A stretch of DNA of 64,000 bases from Lactuca virosa (taxonomy: Eukaryota > Streptophyta > Magnoliopsida > Asterales > Asteraceae). Below, in pieces: positions 24,955 through 38,230 of this stretch. The stretch spans positions 246,130,681-246,194,680 of the forward strand of contig CAKMRJ010005412.1 in assembly GCA_928212115.1 (NCBI GenBank), in the 5' to 3' direction. The notes below the pieces were generated by a model. That model had not been told where the DNA came from and did no database searches. It saw only the letters and a program-made list of their open reading frames with translations. The translations under genes were made by a program, and so were the position numbers. Positions within the stretch are counted from its first letter, which is position 1; each line of letters starts with the position of its first letter.

Positions 24955-27391
24955 ATGCATGTACACCGGGCTCACAACATAAGACTAGGTTGCCCCTCCC
25001 GAACCCCAACTTATGACCGGATTGCTTCTGGGTTTGTTGGCTTACAGCACAAAGCAGTATTGCCTCAAATTAACCACACCAAGTCGACATATGCAAACAA
25101 TATTAAATAACCACCAAGTATAGATAATCATACAAATCTAACAAATTTAACAGATCACTACATTATACCAACATCCTAGACAGAAGGACACATACTACAG
25201 TATAAAGTATAGTGAGAAAACCCACCTTGCAGTCTAGAAGATAACAACACTTATCACAGATCCAATAACCAACACTATAGGTCACCTATACAACAAACAG
25301 GGACCAAATCTCAAAGTACAGCCAAAAACCCTAAATTTGACCTATAGTCAAACTTGATCATAAAGTCAACGATCAAAGTCAAAGTCAACACTCAAGAGTT
25401 ACTCAGCCGGTTGCCACATTGTGACCACTTATTGGTCACGTCATGGCAGAATGAAGACAAAACAATCGTGAAACAGACCATCGTCACGTCGTGACGACCA
25501 ACCCGTCACGTCGTGAAGAACATTCTTAACAGCTTAATGCCTTAAGCTCTTAAACCTTCAAGCCAAGAAACCAAATTTTCCAGAATGATTTCTCCATCTC
25601 AAAATACCATAAAAATGATATATTTTTAGATATGCATGTCCAATGCATGTCTTGAACACCAACCAGGTCAAAATGAAAGGAAAATGAGATCAAATCCCAT
25701 GTATGGAACCCAAAGTTCACTAATATTCTAGATCTAGGACAAAGGGAGACAAAGGACTCATAAGAACTCAGAAAGTTACCAACTTTAGGAGTTTCTAACA
25801 TTCCAACTCGCTGAAAAGGTGAGAAAAGTGAACCAAACCCTAGATCTAACATGTTTGAGCTAAAAAGGTATGAACTTGAGGACTTATAAGAGTCCTAATG
25901 CAACTCAAGATGATGAGAAAGTGGCTTGCTAGCTGAGATGATTCACGAAAATTCCTTCACTTCTTCTTCTTCTTCAAGACTTCAAATCATCAAAAGGGGG
26001 CTCAAATATCAAATATGGAGGATTAGGGTTTCTTAAGGGAGAAGGGGGGTGATGGGGGTTGAGGGTGTACACACCATATCCCCTCATTTCCCTTAAATAA
26101 GGACCCAAACTCGAAATTAGGGTTTTTATTGCAAAGGCTTTCACGTTGTGACCAACATATGTGTCACGCCGTGATAATCAATAAGATGCACGTTCGTCAC
26201 CTGGCATCGTCACGTCGTGACTTAAATGTGCTCATGTCGTGACTAAGCCTTTCATCCTTAAAATTTAAATAATTATTCAGAAGTGATGCTTACCTAGAAC
26301 TGGGTGTTATAGGATTGATCAAAATTAATTTGGTATTAATTTAGGGTCAATTGGAATTAATTAAAGGTGCAAGGATTGAGTTGTAATTGTTTAATAGTTG
26401 AGCAATGGAGAGGTTCAAGAACCTTCCAAGGTTGGGCGGTTTTGGAGTCCCCTAAAGGGTATTCTGGAAGCCTCCAATTGATATAAAAAAATTGGCTATT
26501 CATTGATTTGAAATAATATTATATTATGTTCAAATCTAGGGTTTCTAGGGTTTCCATGCAACTATATAAAGGTTCCAACCCCTTATATTTTTGGCCATAT
26601 CTCTCTTGTCAAGGCATAGCCAAAAATCTCCTATCTCTTCAAAAGTCTTATAGGTTCTAGGGTTTGGGTGTGAGCTATTGGAGGCATCATACTTTTGGTG
26701 CTAAGCTTTCTGAATTTCTACAAGGGAATCAAGGGTATTTTTTGCTATAACAATATTAAAGGTATGTAACCCTTGCTTGTAAATTTTGATTAGAGCATAG
26801 GGATCTTATAGTTTCATACTATGATGCTATTAATGTGTAAAGACATATATCTTTTAGGTTGCATGTATCCTTAAGTGTTTTAAGTGAATTTTTCCACATA
26901 GACTTGTAACCTACGAATTCTATCAGTGGTATCAGAGCCATGTATTGCAATTAAGAGTGCATGATATATGAAACAAATCGAAGGGCGCGTCGTATTTTTT
27001 GATATTTTTCATTTTTCTGTTATTTTTCTACCTAATTCGAATGTAGGATGTTTTTTTTGTGATTATCTGGCTTTTGAACTATTAAAATCCGAATTTTAAT
27101 ATGCTAGATATGGTTAAAATCCTAATTTGAATTTTGAGGAGATAAAAAGGAAACGTAACTTTTAGTTATAAGATAATTAAATAAGATTATCCTTTATGGA
27201 TTTTGATATATAAATAGTTAATCAAAAGGGTAAATATTGAAATTTTAGTTGGTTAAATGATTTAACTAATTTAATTAATTGATTAATTAAAATATAAATA
27301 TAAATCATAGAATTTGTTTAAAAGATAAATTAATTAATAGTAAACTTAGATTAAATATTTAAATCTTGATATTTGAAAATGTTTAAAATAC

Positions 27392-27395
<4 letters not shown>
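24903..27395 (+). repeat. Array monomer 8
   Basis: TA tract about 44 bp. Junction TAGGA 26310-26314; PBS 26927-26938. It shares ATCCTAGACAGAAGG, CATACTACAG and TCAAATATCAAATATGG with monomer 10. Confidence 0.93.
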
Positions 27396-27465
<70 letters not shown>

Positions 27466-29911
27466 TATACACACACAATGTATGTACACCGGGCTCACAA
27501 CATAAGACTAGGTTGCCCCTCCCGAACCCCAACTTATGACCGAATTGCTTCTGGGTTTGTTGGCTTACAGCACAAAGCAGTATTGCCTCAAATTAACCAC
27601 ACCAAGTCGACATATGCAAACAATATTCAATAACCACCAAGTATAGGTAATCATACAAATCTAACAAATTTAACAGATCACTACATTATACCAACATCCT
27701 ACACAGAAGGACACATACTGCAGTATAAAGTATAGTGAGAAAACCCACCTTGCAGTCTAGAAGATAGCAACACTTATCACAGTTCCAATAACCAACACTA
27801 TTGGTCCACTATACAACAAACAGGGACCAAATCTCAAAGTACAGCCCAAAACCCTAAATTTGACCTAAAGTCAAACTTGATCATAGAGTCAACGATCAAA
27901 GTCAAAGTCAACACCCAAGAGTTACTCAGCCGGTTGCCACATTGTGACCACTTGTTGGTCACGTCATGGCAGAATGAAGACAAAACAATCGTGAAACAGA
28001 CCATCGTCACGTCGTGACGACCAACCCGTCACGTCATGAAGAACACTCTTAACAGCTTAATGCCTTAAGCTCTTAAACCTTCAAGCCAAGAAACCAAATT
28101 TTCCAGAATGACTTCTCCATCTCAAAATACCATAAAAATGATATATTTTTAGATATGCATGTCCAATGCATGTCTTGAACACCAACCAGGTCAAAATGAA
28201 AGGAAAATGAGATCAAAACCCATGTATGGAACCCGAAGTTCACTAATATTCTAGATCTAGGACCAAGGGATACAAAGGACTCATAAGAACTCAGAAAGTT
28301 GCCAACTTTAGGAGTTTCCAACACTCAAACTCCCTGAAAAGGTGAGAAAAGTGAACCAAACCCTAGATCTAACATGTTTGAGCTAAAAAGGTATGAACTT
28401 GAGGACTTATAAGAGTCCTAATGCAACTCAAGATGATGAGAAAGTGGCTTGCTAGCTGAGATGATGCACGAAAATTCCTTCTCTTCTTCTTCTTCAAGAC
28501 TTCAAATCACCAAAAGGGGGCTCAAAGATCAAATATGGAGGATTAGGGTTTCTTAAGGGAGAAGGGGGTGATGGGGGTTGAGGGTGTACACACCATATCC
28601 CCTCACTTCCCTTAAATAAGGACCCAAACTCGAAATTAGGGTTTTATTCCAAAGGCTTTCACGTTGTGACCAACATATGTGTCACGCCGTGATAATCAAT
28701 AAGATGCACGTTCGTCACCTGGCATCGTCACGTCGTGACTTAAATGTGCTCATGTCGTGACTAAGCCTTTCATCCTTAAAATTTAAATAATTATTCAGAA
28801 GTGATGCTTACCTAGAACTGGGTGTTATAGGATTGATCAAAATTAATTTGGATTTAATTTAGGGTCAATTGGAATTAATTAAAGGTGCAAGGATTGAGTT
28901 GTAATTGTTTAATAGTTAAGCATCGGAGAGGTTCAAGAACCTTCCTAGGTTGGGCGGTTTTGGAGTCCCCTAAAGGGTATTCTGGAAGCCTCCAATTGAT
29001 ATAAAAAAATTGGCTATTCATTGATTTGAAATAATATTATATTATGTTCAAATCTAGGGTTTCTAGGGTTTCCATGCAACTATATAAAGGTTCCAACCCC
29101 TTATATTTTTTGCCATATCTCTCTTGTGAAGGCATAGCCAAAAATCTCATATCTCTTCAAAAGTTTTATAGGTTCTAGGGTTTGGGTGTGAACTATTGGA
29201 GGCATCATACTTTTGGTGCTAAGCTTTCTGAATTTCTACAAGGGAATCAAGTGTATTTTTTGCTATAACAATATTAAAGGTATATAACCCTTGCTTGTAA
29301 ATTTTGATTAGAGCATAGGGATCTTATAGTTTCATACTATGATGCTATTAATGTGTAAAGACATATATCTTTTAGGTTGCATGTACCCTTAAGTGTTTTA
29401 AGTGAATTTTTCCACATAGACTTGTAACCTACGAATTCTATCAGTGGTATCAGAGCCATGTATTGCAATTAAGAGTGCATGATATATGAAACAAATCGAG
29501 GGGCGCGCCGTATTTTTTGATATTTTTCATTTTTTCTGTTATTTTTCTACCTAATTCGAATGTAGGATGTTTTTTTAGTGATTATCTGGTTTTTGAACTA
29601 TTAAAATCCGAATTTTAATATGCTAGATATGGTAAAATTTCCTAATTTGAATTTTGAGGAGATAAAAAGGAAACGTAACTTTTACTTATAAGATAATTAA
29701 ATAAGATTATCCTTTATGGATTTTGATATATAAATAGTTAATCAAAAGGGTAAATATTGACATTTTAGTTGGTTAAATGATTTAACTAATTTAATTAATT
29801 GATTAATTAAAATATAAAGATAAATCATAGAATTGGTTTAAAAGATAAATTAATTAATAGTAAACTTTGATTAAATATTTAAATCTTGATATTTGAAAAT
29901 GTTTAAAATAC

Positions 29912-29915
<4 letters not shown>
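27396..29915 (+). repeat. Array monomer 9
   Basis: TA tract about 60 bp followed by CACACATATATATAC. Junction TAGGA 28828-28832; PBS 29445-29456. The leader subtype is like monomer 7. Confidence 0.93.
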
Positions 29916-29987
<72 letters not shown>

Positions 29988-32438
29988 TATATATACACAC
30001 ACAATGCATGTACACCGGGCTTACAACATAAGACTAGGTTGCCCCTCCCGAACCCCAACTTATGACTGGATTGCTTCTGGGTTTGTTGGCTTACAGCACA
30101 AAGCAGTATTGCCTCAAATTAACCACACCAAGTCGACATATGCAAACAATATTAAATAACCACCAAGTATAGGTAATCATACAAATCTAACAAATTTAAC
30201 AGATCACTACATTATACCAACATCCTAGACAGAAGGACACATACTACAGTATAAAGTATAGTGAGAAAACCCACCTTGCAGTCTAGAAGATAACAACACT
30301 TATCACAGATCCAACAACCAACACTATAGGTCACCTATACAACAAACAGGGACCAAATATCAAAGTACAGCCCAAAACCCTAAATTTGACCTATAGTCAA
30401 ACTTGATCATAAAGTCAACGATCAAAGTCAAAGTCAACACTCAATAGTTACTCAGCCGGTTGCCACATTTTGACCACTTGTTGGTCACGTCATGGCAGAA
30501 TGAAGACAAAACAATTATGAAACAGACCATCGTCACGTCGTGACGACCAACCAGTCACGTCGTGAAGAACATTCTTAACAGCTTAATGCCTTAAGCTCTT
30601 AAACCTTCAAGCCAAGAAACCAAATTTTCCAGAATGATTTCTCCATCTCAAAATACCATAAAAATGATATATTTTTAGATATGCATGTCCAATGCATGTC
30701 TTGAACACCAACCAGGTCAAAATGAAAAGAAAATGAGATCAAATCCCATGTATGGAACCCAAAGTTCACTAATATTCTAGATCTAGGACAAAGGGAGACA
30801 AAGGACTCATAAGAACTCAGAAAGTTACCAACTTTAGGAGTTTCCAACATTCCAACTCCCTGAAAAGGTGAGAAAAGTGAACCAAACCCTAGATCTAACA
30901 TGTTTGAGCTAAAAAGGTATGAACTTGAGGACTTATAAGAGTCCTAATGCAACTCAAGATGATGAGAAAGTGGCTTGCTAGCTGAGATGATGCATGAAAA
31001 TTCCTTCTCTTCTTCTTCTTCAAGACTTCAAATCACCAAAAGGGGGCTCAAATATCAAATATGGAGGATTAGGGTTTCTTAAGGGAGAAGGGGGGTGATG
31101 GGGGTTGAGGGTGTACACACCATATCCCCTCACTTCCCTTAAATAAGGACCCAAACTCGAAATTAGGGTTTTTATTGCAAAGGCTTTCACGTTGTGACCA
31201 ACATATGTGTCACGCCGTGATAATCAATAAGATGCACGTTCGTCACCTGGCATCGCCACGTCGTGACTTAAATGTGCTCATGTCGTGACTAAGCCTTTCA
31301 TCCTTAAAATTTAAATAATTATTCAGAAGTGATGCTTACCTAGAACTGGGTGTTATAGGATTGATCAAAATTAATTTGGTATTAAATTAGGGTCAATTGG
31401 AATTAATTAAAGGTGCAAGGATTGAGTTGTAATTGTTTAACAGTTGAGCAATGGAGAGGTTCAAGAACCTTCCTAGGTTGGGCGGTTTTGGAGTCCCCTA
31501 AAGGGTATTCTGGAAGCCTCCAATTGATATAAAAAAATTGGCTATTCATTGATTTGAAATAATATTATATTATGTTCAAATCTAGGGTTTCTAGGGTTTC
31601 CATGCAACTATATAAAGGTTCCAACCCCTTATATTTTTGGCCATATCTCTCTTGTGAAGGCATAGCCAAAAATCTCCTATCTCTTCAAAAGTTTTATAGG
31701 TTCTAGGGTTTGGGTGTGAGCTATTGGAGGCATCATACTTTTGGTGCTAAGCTTTCTGAATTTCTACAAGGGAATCAAGGGTATTTTTTTGCTATAACAA
31801 TATTAAAGGTATATAACCCTTGCTTGTAAATTTTGATTAGAGCATAGGGATCTTATACTTTCATACTATGATGCTATTAATGTGTAAAGACATATATCTT
31901 TTAGGTTGCATGCATCCTTAAGTGTTTTAAGTGAATTTTTCCACATAGACTTGTAACCTACGAATTCTATCAGTGGTATCAGAGCCATGTATTGCAATTA
32001 AGAGTGCATGATATATGAAACAAATCGAAGGGCGCGTCGTATTTTTTGATATTTTTCATTTTTCTGTTATTTTTCTACCTAATTCGAATGTAGGATGCTT
32101 TTTTAGTGATTATCTGGTTTTTGAACTATTAAAATCCGAATTTTAATATGCTAGATATGGTTAAAATCCTAATTTGAATTTTGAGGAGATAAAAAGGAAA
32201 CGTAACTTTTAGTTATAAGAAAATTAAATAAGATTATCCTTTATGGATTTTGATATATAAATAGTTAATCAAAAGGGTAAATATTGAAATTTTAGTTGGT
32301 TAAATGATTTAACTAATTTAATTAATTGATTAATTAAAAGATAAAGATAAATCATAGAATTGGTTTAAAAGATAAACTAATTAATAGTAAACTTAGATTT
32401 AATATTTAAAACTTGATATTTGAAAATGTTTAAAATAC

Positions 32439-32442
<4 letters not shown>
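29916..32442 (+). repeat. Array monomer 10
   Basis: Longest monomer (2527 bp), TA tract about 64 bp. Junction TAGGA 31356-31360; PBS 31974-31985. The subtype is like monomer 8. Confidence 0.93.
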
Positions 32443-32532
<90 letters not shown>

Positions 32533-34947
32533 TACACACACAATGCATGTACACCGGGATCACAACATAAGACTAGGTTGCCCCTCCCGACCCCCAACTT
32601 ATGGCTAGATTGCTTCTGGGTTTGTTGGCTTACAGCACAAAGCAGTATTGCCTCAAATTAACCACACCAAGTCGACATATGCAAACAATATTCGATAACC
32701 ACCAAGTATAGGTAATCATACAAATCTAACAAATTTAACAGATCACTACATTATACCCACATCCTACACAGAAGGACACATACTGTAGTATAAAGTATAG
32801 TGAGAAAAACCCACCTTGCAGTCTAGAAGATAACAACGCTTATCACAGATCCAATAACCAACACTATAGGTCACCTATACAACAAACAGGGACCAAATCT
32901 CAAAGTACAGCCCAAAACCCTAAATTTGACCTAAAGTCAAAGTCAACACTCAAGAGTTACTCAGCCGGTTGCCACATTGTGACCACTTGTTGGTCACGTC
33001 ATGGCAGAATGAAGACAAAACAATCGTGAAACAGACCATCGTCACGTCGTGATGACCAACCCATCACGTCGTGAAGAACACTCTTAACAGCTTAATGCCT
33101 TAAGCTCTTAAACCTTCAAGCCAAGAAACCAAATTTCCAGAATGATTTCTTTATCTCAAAATACCATAACAATGATATATTTTTAGATATGCATGTCCAA
33201 TGCATGTCTTGAACACCAACTAGGTCAAAATGAAAGGAAAATGAGATCAAATCCCATGTATGGAACCCAAAGTTCAGTAATATTCTAGATCTAGGACAAA
33301 GGGATACAAAGGACTCATAAGAACTCAGAAAGTTGCCAACTTTAGGAGTTTCCAACACTCAAATTCCCTGAAAAGGTGAGAAAAGTGAACCAAACCCTAG
33401 ATCTAACATGTTTGAGCTAAAAAGGTATGAACTTGAGGACTTATAAGAGTCCTAATGCAACTCAAGATGATGAGAAAGTGGCTTGCTAGCTGAGATGATG
33501 CACGAAAATTCCTTATCTTCTTCTTCTTCAAGACTTCAAATCACCAAAAGGGGGCTCAAAGATCAAATATGGAGGATTAGGGTTTCTTAAGGGAGAAGGG
33601 GGTGATGGGGGTTGAGGGTGTACACACCATATCCCCTCACTTCCCTTAAATAAGGACCCAAACTCGAAATTAGGGTTTTTATTGCAAAGGCTTTCACGTT
33701 GTGACCAACATATGTGTCACGCCGTGATAATCAATAAGATGCACGTTCGTCACCTGGCATCGTCACGTCGTGACTTAAATGTGCTCATGTCGTGACTAAG
33801 CCTTTCATCCTTAAAATTTAAATAATTATTCAGAAGTGATGCTTACCTAGAACTGGGTGTTATAGGATTGATCAAAATTAATTTGGAATTAATTTAGGGT
33901 CAATTGGAATTAATTAAAGGTGCAAGGATTGAGTTGTAATTGTTTAATAGTTGAGCAATGGAGAGGTTCAAGAACCTTCCTAGGTTGGGCGGGTTTGGAG
34001 TCCCCTAAAGGGTATTCTGGAAGCCTCCAATTGATATAAAAAAATTGGCTATTCATTGATTTGAAATAATATTATATTATGTTCAAATCTAGGGTTTCTA
34101 GGGTTTCCATGCAACTATATAAAGGTTCCAACCCCTTATATTTTTGGCCATATCTCTCTTGTCAAGGCATAGCCAAAAATCTCCTATCTCTTCAAAAGTA
34201 TTATAGGTTCTAGGGTTTGGGTGTGAGCTATTGGAGGCATCATACTTTTGGTGCTAAGCTTTCTGAATTTCTAGAAGGGAATCAAGGGTATTTTTTGCTA
34301 TAACAATATTAAAGGTATGTAACCCTTGCTTGTAAATTTTGATTAGAGCATAGGGATCTTATAGTTTCATACTATGATGTTATTATTGTGTAAAGACATA
34401 TATCTTTTAGGTTGCATGTATCCTTAAGTGTTTTAAGTGAATTTTTCCACATAGACTTGTAACCTACGAATTCTATCAGTGGTATCAGAGCCATGTATTG
34501 CAATTAAGAGTGCATGATATATGAAACAAATCGAAGGGCGCGCCGTATTTTTAGATATTTTTCATTTTTTTGTTATTTTTCTACCTAATTCGAATGTAGG
34601 ATGTTTTTTTAGTGATTATCTAGTTTTTGAACTATTAAAATCCGAATTTTAATATGCTAGATATGGTTAAAATCCTAATTTGAATTTTGAGGAGATAAAA
34701 AGGAAACGTAACTTTTAGTTATAAGATAATTAAATAAGATTATCCATTATGGATTTTGATATATAAATAGTTAATCAAAAGGGTAAATATTGAAATTTTA
34801 GTTGGTTAAATGATTTAACTAATTTAATTAATTGATTAATTAAAAGATAAAGATAAATAATAGAATTGGTTTAAAAGATAAATTAATTAATAGTAAACTT
34901 AGATTAAATATTCAAATCTTGATATTTGAAAATGTTTAAAATACACC

Positions 34948-34948
<1 letters not shown>
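32443..34948 (+). repeat. Array monomer 11
   Basis: Longest TA tract (about 84 bp). About 28 bp are missing near 32938, between two AAGTCAA repeats. Junction TAGGA 33863-33867; PBS 34480-34491. It shares a 1-bp deletion (AAATTTCCAG) with monomer 12. Confidence 0.93.
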
Positions 34949-35009
<61 letters not shown>

Positions 35010-36624
35010 TATACACACACAATGCTTATACACCGGGCTCACAACATAAGACTAGGTTGCCCGTCCCGAACCCCAACTTATGACTGGATTGCTTCTGGGT
35101 TTGTTGGCTTACAGCACAAAGCAGTATTGCCTCAAATTAACCACACCAAGTCGACATATGCAAACAATATTCAATAACCACCAAGTATAGGTAATCATAC
35201 AAATCTAACAAATTTAACAGATCACTACATTATACCAACATCCTACACAGAAGGACACATACTGCAGTATAAAGTATTGTGAGAAAACCTACCTTGCAGT
35301 CTAGAACATAACAACACTTATCACAGATCCAATAACCAACACTATAGGTCACCTATACAACAAACAGGGACCAAATATCAAAGTACAGCCCAAAACCCTA
35401 AATTTGACCTAAACTCAAACTTGATCATAAAGTCAACGATAAAAGTCAAAGTCAACACTCAAGAGTTACTCAGCCGGTTGCCACATTGTGACCACTTGTT
35501 GGTCACGTCATGGCAGAATGAAGACAAAACAATCGTGAAACAGACCATCGTCACGTCGTGACGACCAACCCGTCACGTCGTGAAGAACACTCTTAACAGC
35601 TTAATGCCTTAAGCTCTTAAACCTTCAAGCCAAGAAACCAAATTTCCAGAATGATTTCTTTATCTCAAAATACCATAAAAATGATATATTTTTAGATATG
35701 CATGTCCAATGCATGTCTTGAACACCAACTAGGTCAAAATAAAAGGAAAATGAGATCAAATCCCATGTATGGAACCCAAAGTTCACTAATATTCTAGATC
35801 TAGGACAAAGGGATACAAAGGACTCATAAGAACTCAGAAAGTTGCCAACTTTAGGAGTTTCCAACACTCAAACTCCCTGAAAAGGTGAGAAAAGTGAACC
35901 AAACCCTAGATCTAACATGTTTGAGCTAAAAAGGTATGAACTTGAGGACTTATAAGAGTCCTAATGCAACTCAAGATGATGAGAAAGTGGCTTGCTAGCT
36001 GAGATGATGCACGAAAATTCCTTCTCTTCTTCTTCTTCAAGACTTCAAATCACCAAAAGGGGGCTCAAAGATCAAATATGGAGGATTAGGGTTTCTTAAG
36101 GGAGAAGGGGGTGATGGGGGTTGAGGGTATACACACCATATCCCCTCACTTCCCTTAAATAAGGACCCAAACTCGAAATTAGGGTTTTTATTGCAAAGGC
36201 TTTCACGTTGTGACCAACATATGTGTCACGCCGTGATAATCAATAAGATGCACGTTCGTCACCTGGCATCGTCACGTCGTGACTTAAATGTGCTCATGTC
36301 GTGACTAAGCCTTTCATCCTTAAAATTTAAATAATTATTCAGAAGTGATGCTTACCTAGAAATGGGTGTTATAGGATTGATCAAAATTAATTTGGAATTA
36401 ATTTAGGGTCAATTGGAATTAATTAAAGGTGCAAGGATTGAGTTGTAATTGTTTAATAGTTGAGCAATGGAGAGGTTCAAGAACCTTCCTAGGTTGGGCG
36501 GTTTTGGAGTCCCCTAAAGGGTATTCTGGAAGCCTCCAATTGATATAAAAAAATTGGCTATTCATTGATTTGAAATAATATTATATTATGTTCAAATCTA
36601 GGGTTTCTAGGGTTTCCATGCAAC

Positions 36625-36632
36625 TATATAAA
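36625..36632 (+). promoter_or_regulatory. TATA box of the E2 LTR nearest gag
   Basis: TATATAAA follows CTAGGGTTTCTAGGGTTTCC and precedes GGTTCCAACCCC. The same block recurs in every monomer (for example 9098-9105) and in the 3' LTR (45296-45303), so the array holds twelve potential plus-strand start sites. The call is by motif and position. Confidence 0.6.
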
Positions 36633-36988
36633 GGTTCCAACCCCTTATATTTTTGGCCATATCTCTCTTGTGAAGGCATAGCCAAAAAACTCCTATCTCT
36701 TCAAAAGTCTTATAGGTTCTAGGGTTTGGGTGTGAGCTATTGGAGGCATCATACTTTTTGTGCTAAGCTTTCTGAATTTCTAAAAGGGAATCAAGGGTAT
36801 TTTTTGCTATAACAATATCAAAGGTATGTAACCCCTGCTTGTAAATTTTGATTAGAGCATAGGGATCTTATAGTTTCATACTATGATGCTATTAATGTGT
36901 AAGGACATAGATCTTTTAGGTTGCATGTATCCTTAAGTGTTTTAAGTGAATTTTTCCACATAGACTTGTAACCTACGAATTCTATCAG

Positions 36989-37000
36989 TGGTATCAGAGC
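36989..37000 (+). other. Primer-binding site of E2 (initiator Met tRNA type)
   Basis: TGGTATCAGAGC lies two bases after the LTR end TCTATCA. This is the standard plant copia primer-binding site, complementary to the 3' end of initiator tRNA-Met. Eleven further copies occur in the array, at the position given in each monomer entry. Confidence 0.85.
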
Positions 37001-37457
37001 CATGTATTGCAATTAAGAGTGCATGATATATGAAACAAATCGAAGGGCGCGCCGCATTTTTTGATATTTTTCATTTTTCTGTTGTTTTTCTACCTAATTC
37101 GAATGTAGGATGTTTTTTTAGTGATTATCTGGTTTTTGAACTATTAAAATCCGAATTTTAATATGCTAGATATGGTTAAAATCCTAATTTGAATTTTGAG
37201 GAGATAAAAAGGAAACGTAACTTTTAGTTATAAGATAATTAAATAAGATTATCCTTTATGGATTTTGATATATAAATAGTTAATCAAAAGGGTAAATATT
37301 GAAATTTTAGTTGGTTAAATGATTTAACTAATTTAATTAATTGATTAATTAAAAGATAAAGATAAATCATAGAATTGGTTTAAAAGATAAATTAATTAAT
37401 AGTAAACTTAGATTTAATATTTAAATCTTGATATTTGAAAATGTTTAAAATACACCC

Positions 37458-38230
37458 TATTAATATATAAAACCTTAATACTATACGTATAACTAAAAGT
37501 CAGTCAATTTAATTGTATGTCTCATTCACGAAGCCACACTATAAGAGAGATATTTCAAAATGTTTAAAATACACCTATAAAATGATCATTGAATGTGTGT
37601 CCTTTTCACCCACCGCTTCTTTTTGTGTTGGAGGGTCGTTAGTCGAACAATTTTGATGGACATAAAGAAGATTAAAAGTATAATATAAAGTAATGGAACC
37701 TTTTACAAAATCCCATTCTAGTTACTTTAGAAAAAATGTGAAATGTATGCTAATCCATGAAAACACACATCATTTTTTATTAGTCGTTAGTGGAGCAAGC
37801 GTGGTTAACCGGCACACTAATTTGGGACTATAAAGATGAAATGATTGAGTACTTGAATTTATGATCGTTGATGGAGCTTGTTTGGTTAACCACCACATCA
37901 ATGTGAGATCATAAACGACCTCGAGTATGTCATGCGAGTCTGCATGGTTATTCACATCTAGTTTGTGATCCTCGGCGTCTTAGTCACAAATAGAAGAGCA
38001 TAATCCGAGCTTAAACATGTCATTGATAAGATTCAAAGAATCTCAAAAGATCTAGGAATTTCATACTAGAAAGAAAATTGGTAATATGTCTTACCTACTT
38101 AAATAAATTCGCAATTAGATTACGACATCACTCTTCTCATTTCGAATTGTATTTTGGATCCTAGCCTCGAATATTAAGGAATCATATCAACTAAGTAAAA
38201 CTACTCTCTTACTAAAGATATCTGGATTCA
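37458..38230 (+). other. E2 leader downstream of the array
   Basis: This non-coding leader is homologous to the E3 leader at 57850-58560: CTCATTCACGAAGCC, CACCCACCGCTTC, GGAGGGTCGTTAG, GTGGTTAACCGGCACAC and ATTACG(A/G)CATC. It shows that E2 and E3 belong to one copia lineage. It holds two imperfect copies of the GGAG..GTGGTTAAC unit (near 37790 and 37870). Confidence 0.75.

Larger units (their letters stand above)
7426..37457 (+). repeat. Tandem array of twelve ~2.5-kb LTR/PBS/leader monomers
   Basis: The array is 30,032 bp of head-to-tail monomers of 2457-2527 bp, defined here from the TA tract after ACACCC to the next such point. Each contains, in order: (TA)n and the rest of the antisense gypsy-type LTR; the former target site TAGGA (TAGAT in monomer 2); 611 bp or so of the E2 LTR ending ACGAATTCTATCA; the primer-binding site TGGTATCAGAGC; and about 460 bp of leader ending TTTAAAATACACCC. 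The last monomer runs on into the E2 leader without a break. Copies differ by scattered substitutions and small indels and mostly by TA length (16 to about 84 bp). Confidence 0.95.
34949..37457 (+). repeat. Array monomer 12, continuous with the E2 coding part
   Basis: TA tract about 51 bp. Junction TAGGA 36372-36376; PBS 36989-37000. Its leader continues past the array into unique E2 sequence, so this is the promoter and PBS that physically precede gag. Confidence 0.93.

Noticed and set aside
14875..35177. Plus-strand open frames rich in alternating Tyr-Ile
   Set aside because: They are translations of the TA microsatellite with short flanks, not genes.
8088..35867. Conserved minus-strand open frame of 80-100 codons in all twelve monomers
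   Set aside because: It lies in the antisense gypsy-type LTR. Its conservation is explained by the high similarity of the copies; it shows no domain and no preference for silent changes that I can see, and a 1-bp deletion in monomers 11 and 12 changes its end freely.
7426..37457. CRISPR array or rDNA spacer array
   Set aside because: Units are 2.5 kb with no spacer structure and no rRNA sequence; each holds LTR parts and a primer-binding site, which identifies them as retrotransposon-derived.
7426..37457. Ordinary tandem insertion of complete retrotransposons
   Set aside because: No gag-pol lies between monomers, each leader is cut at the same point, and one pair of target duplications encloses the whole.
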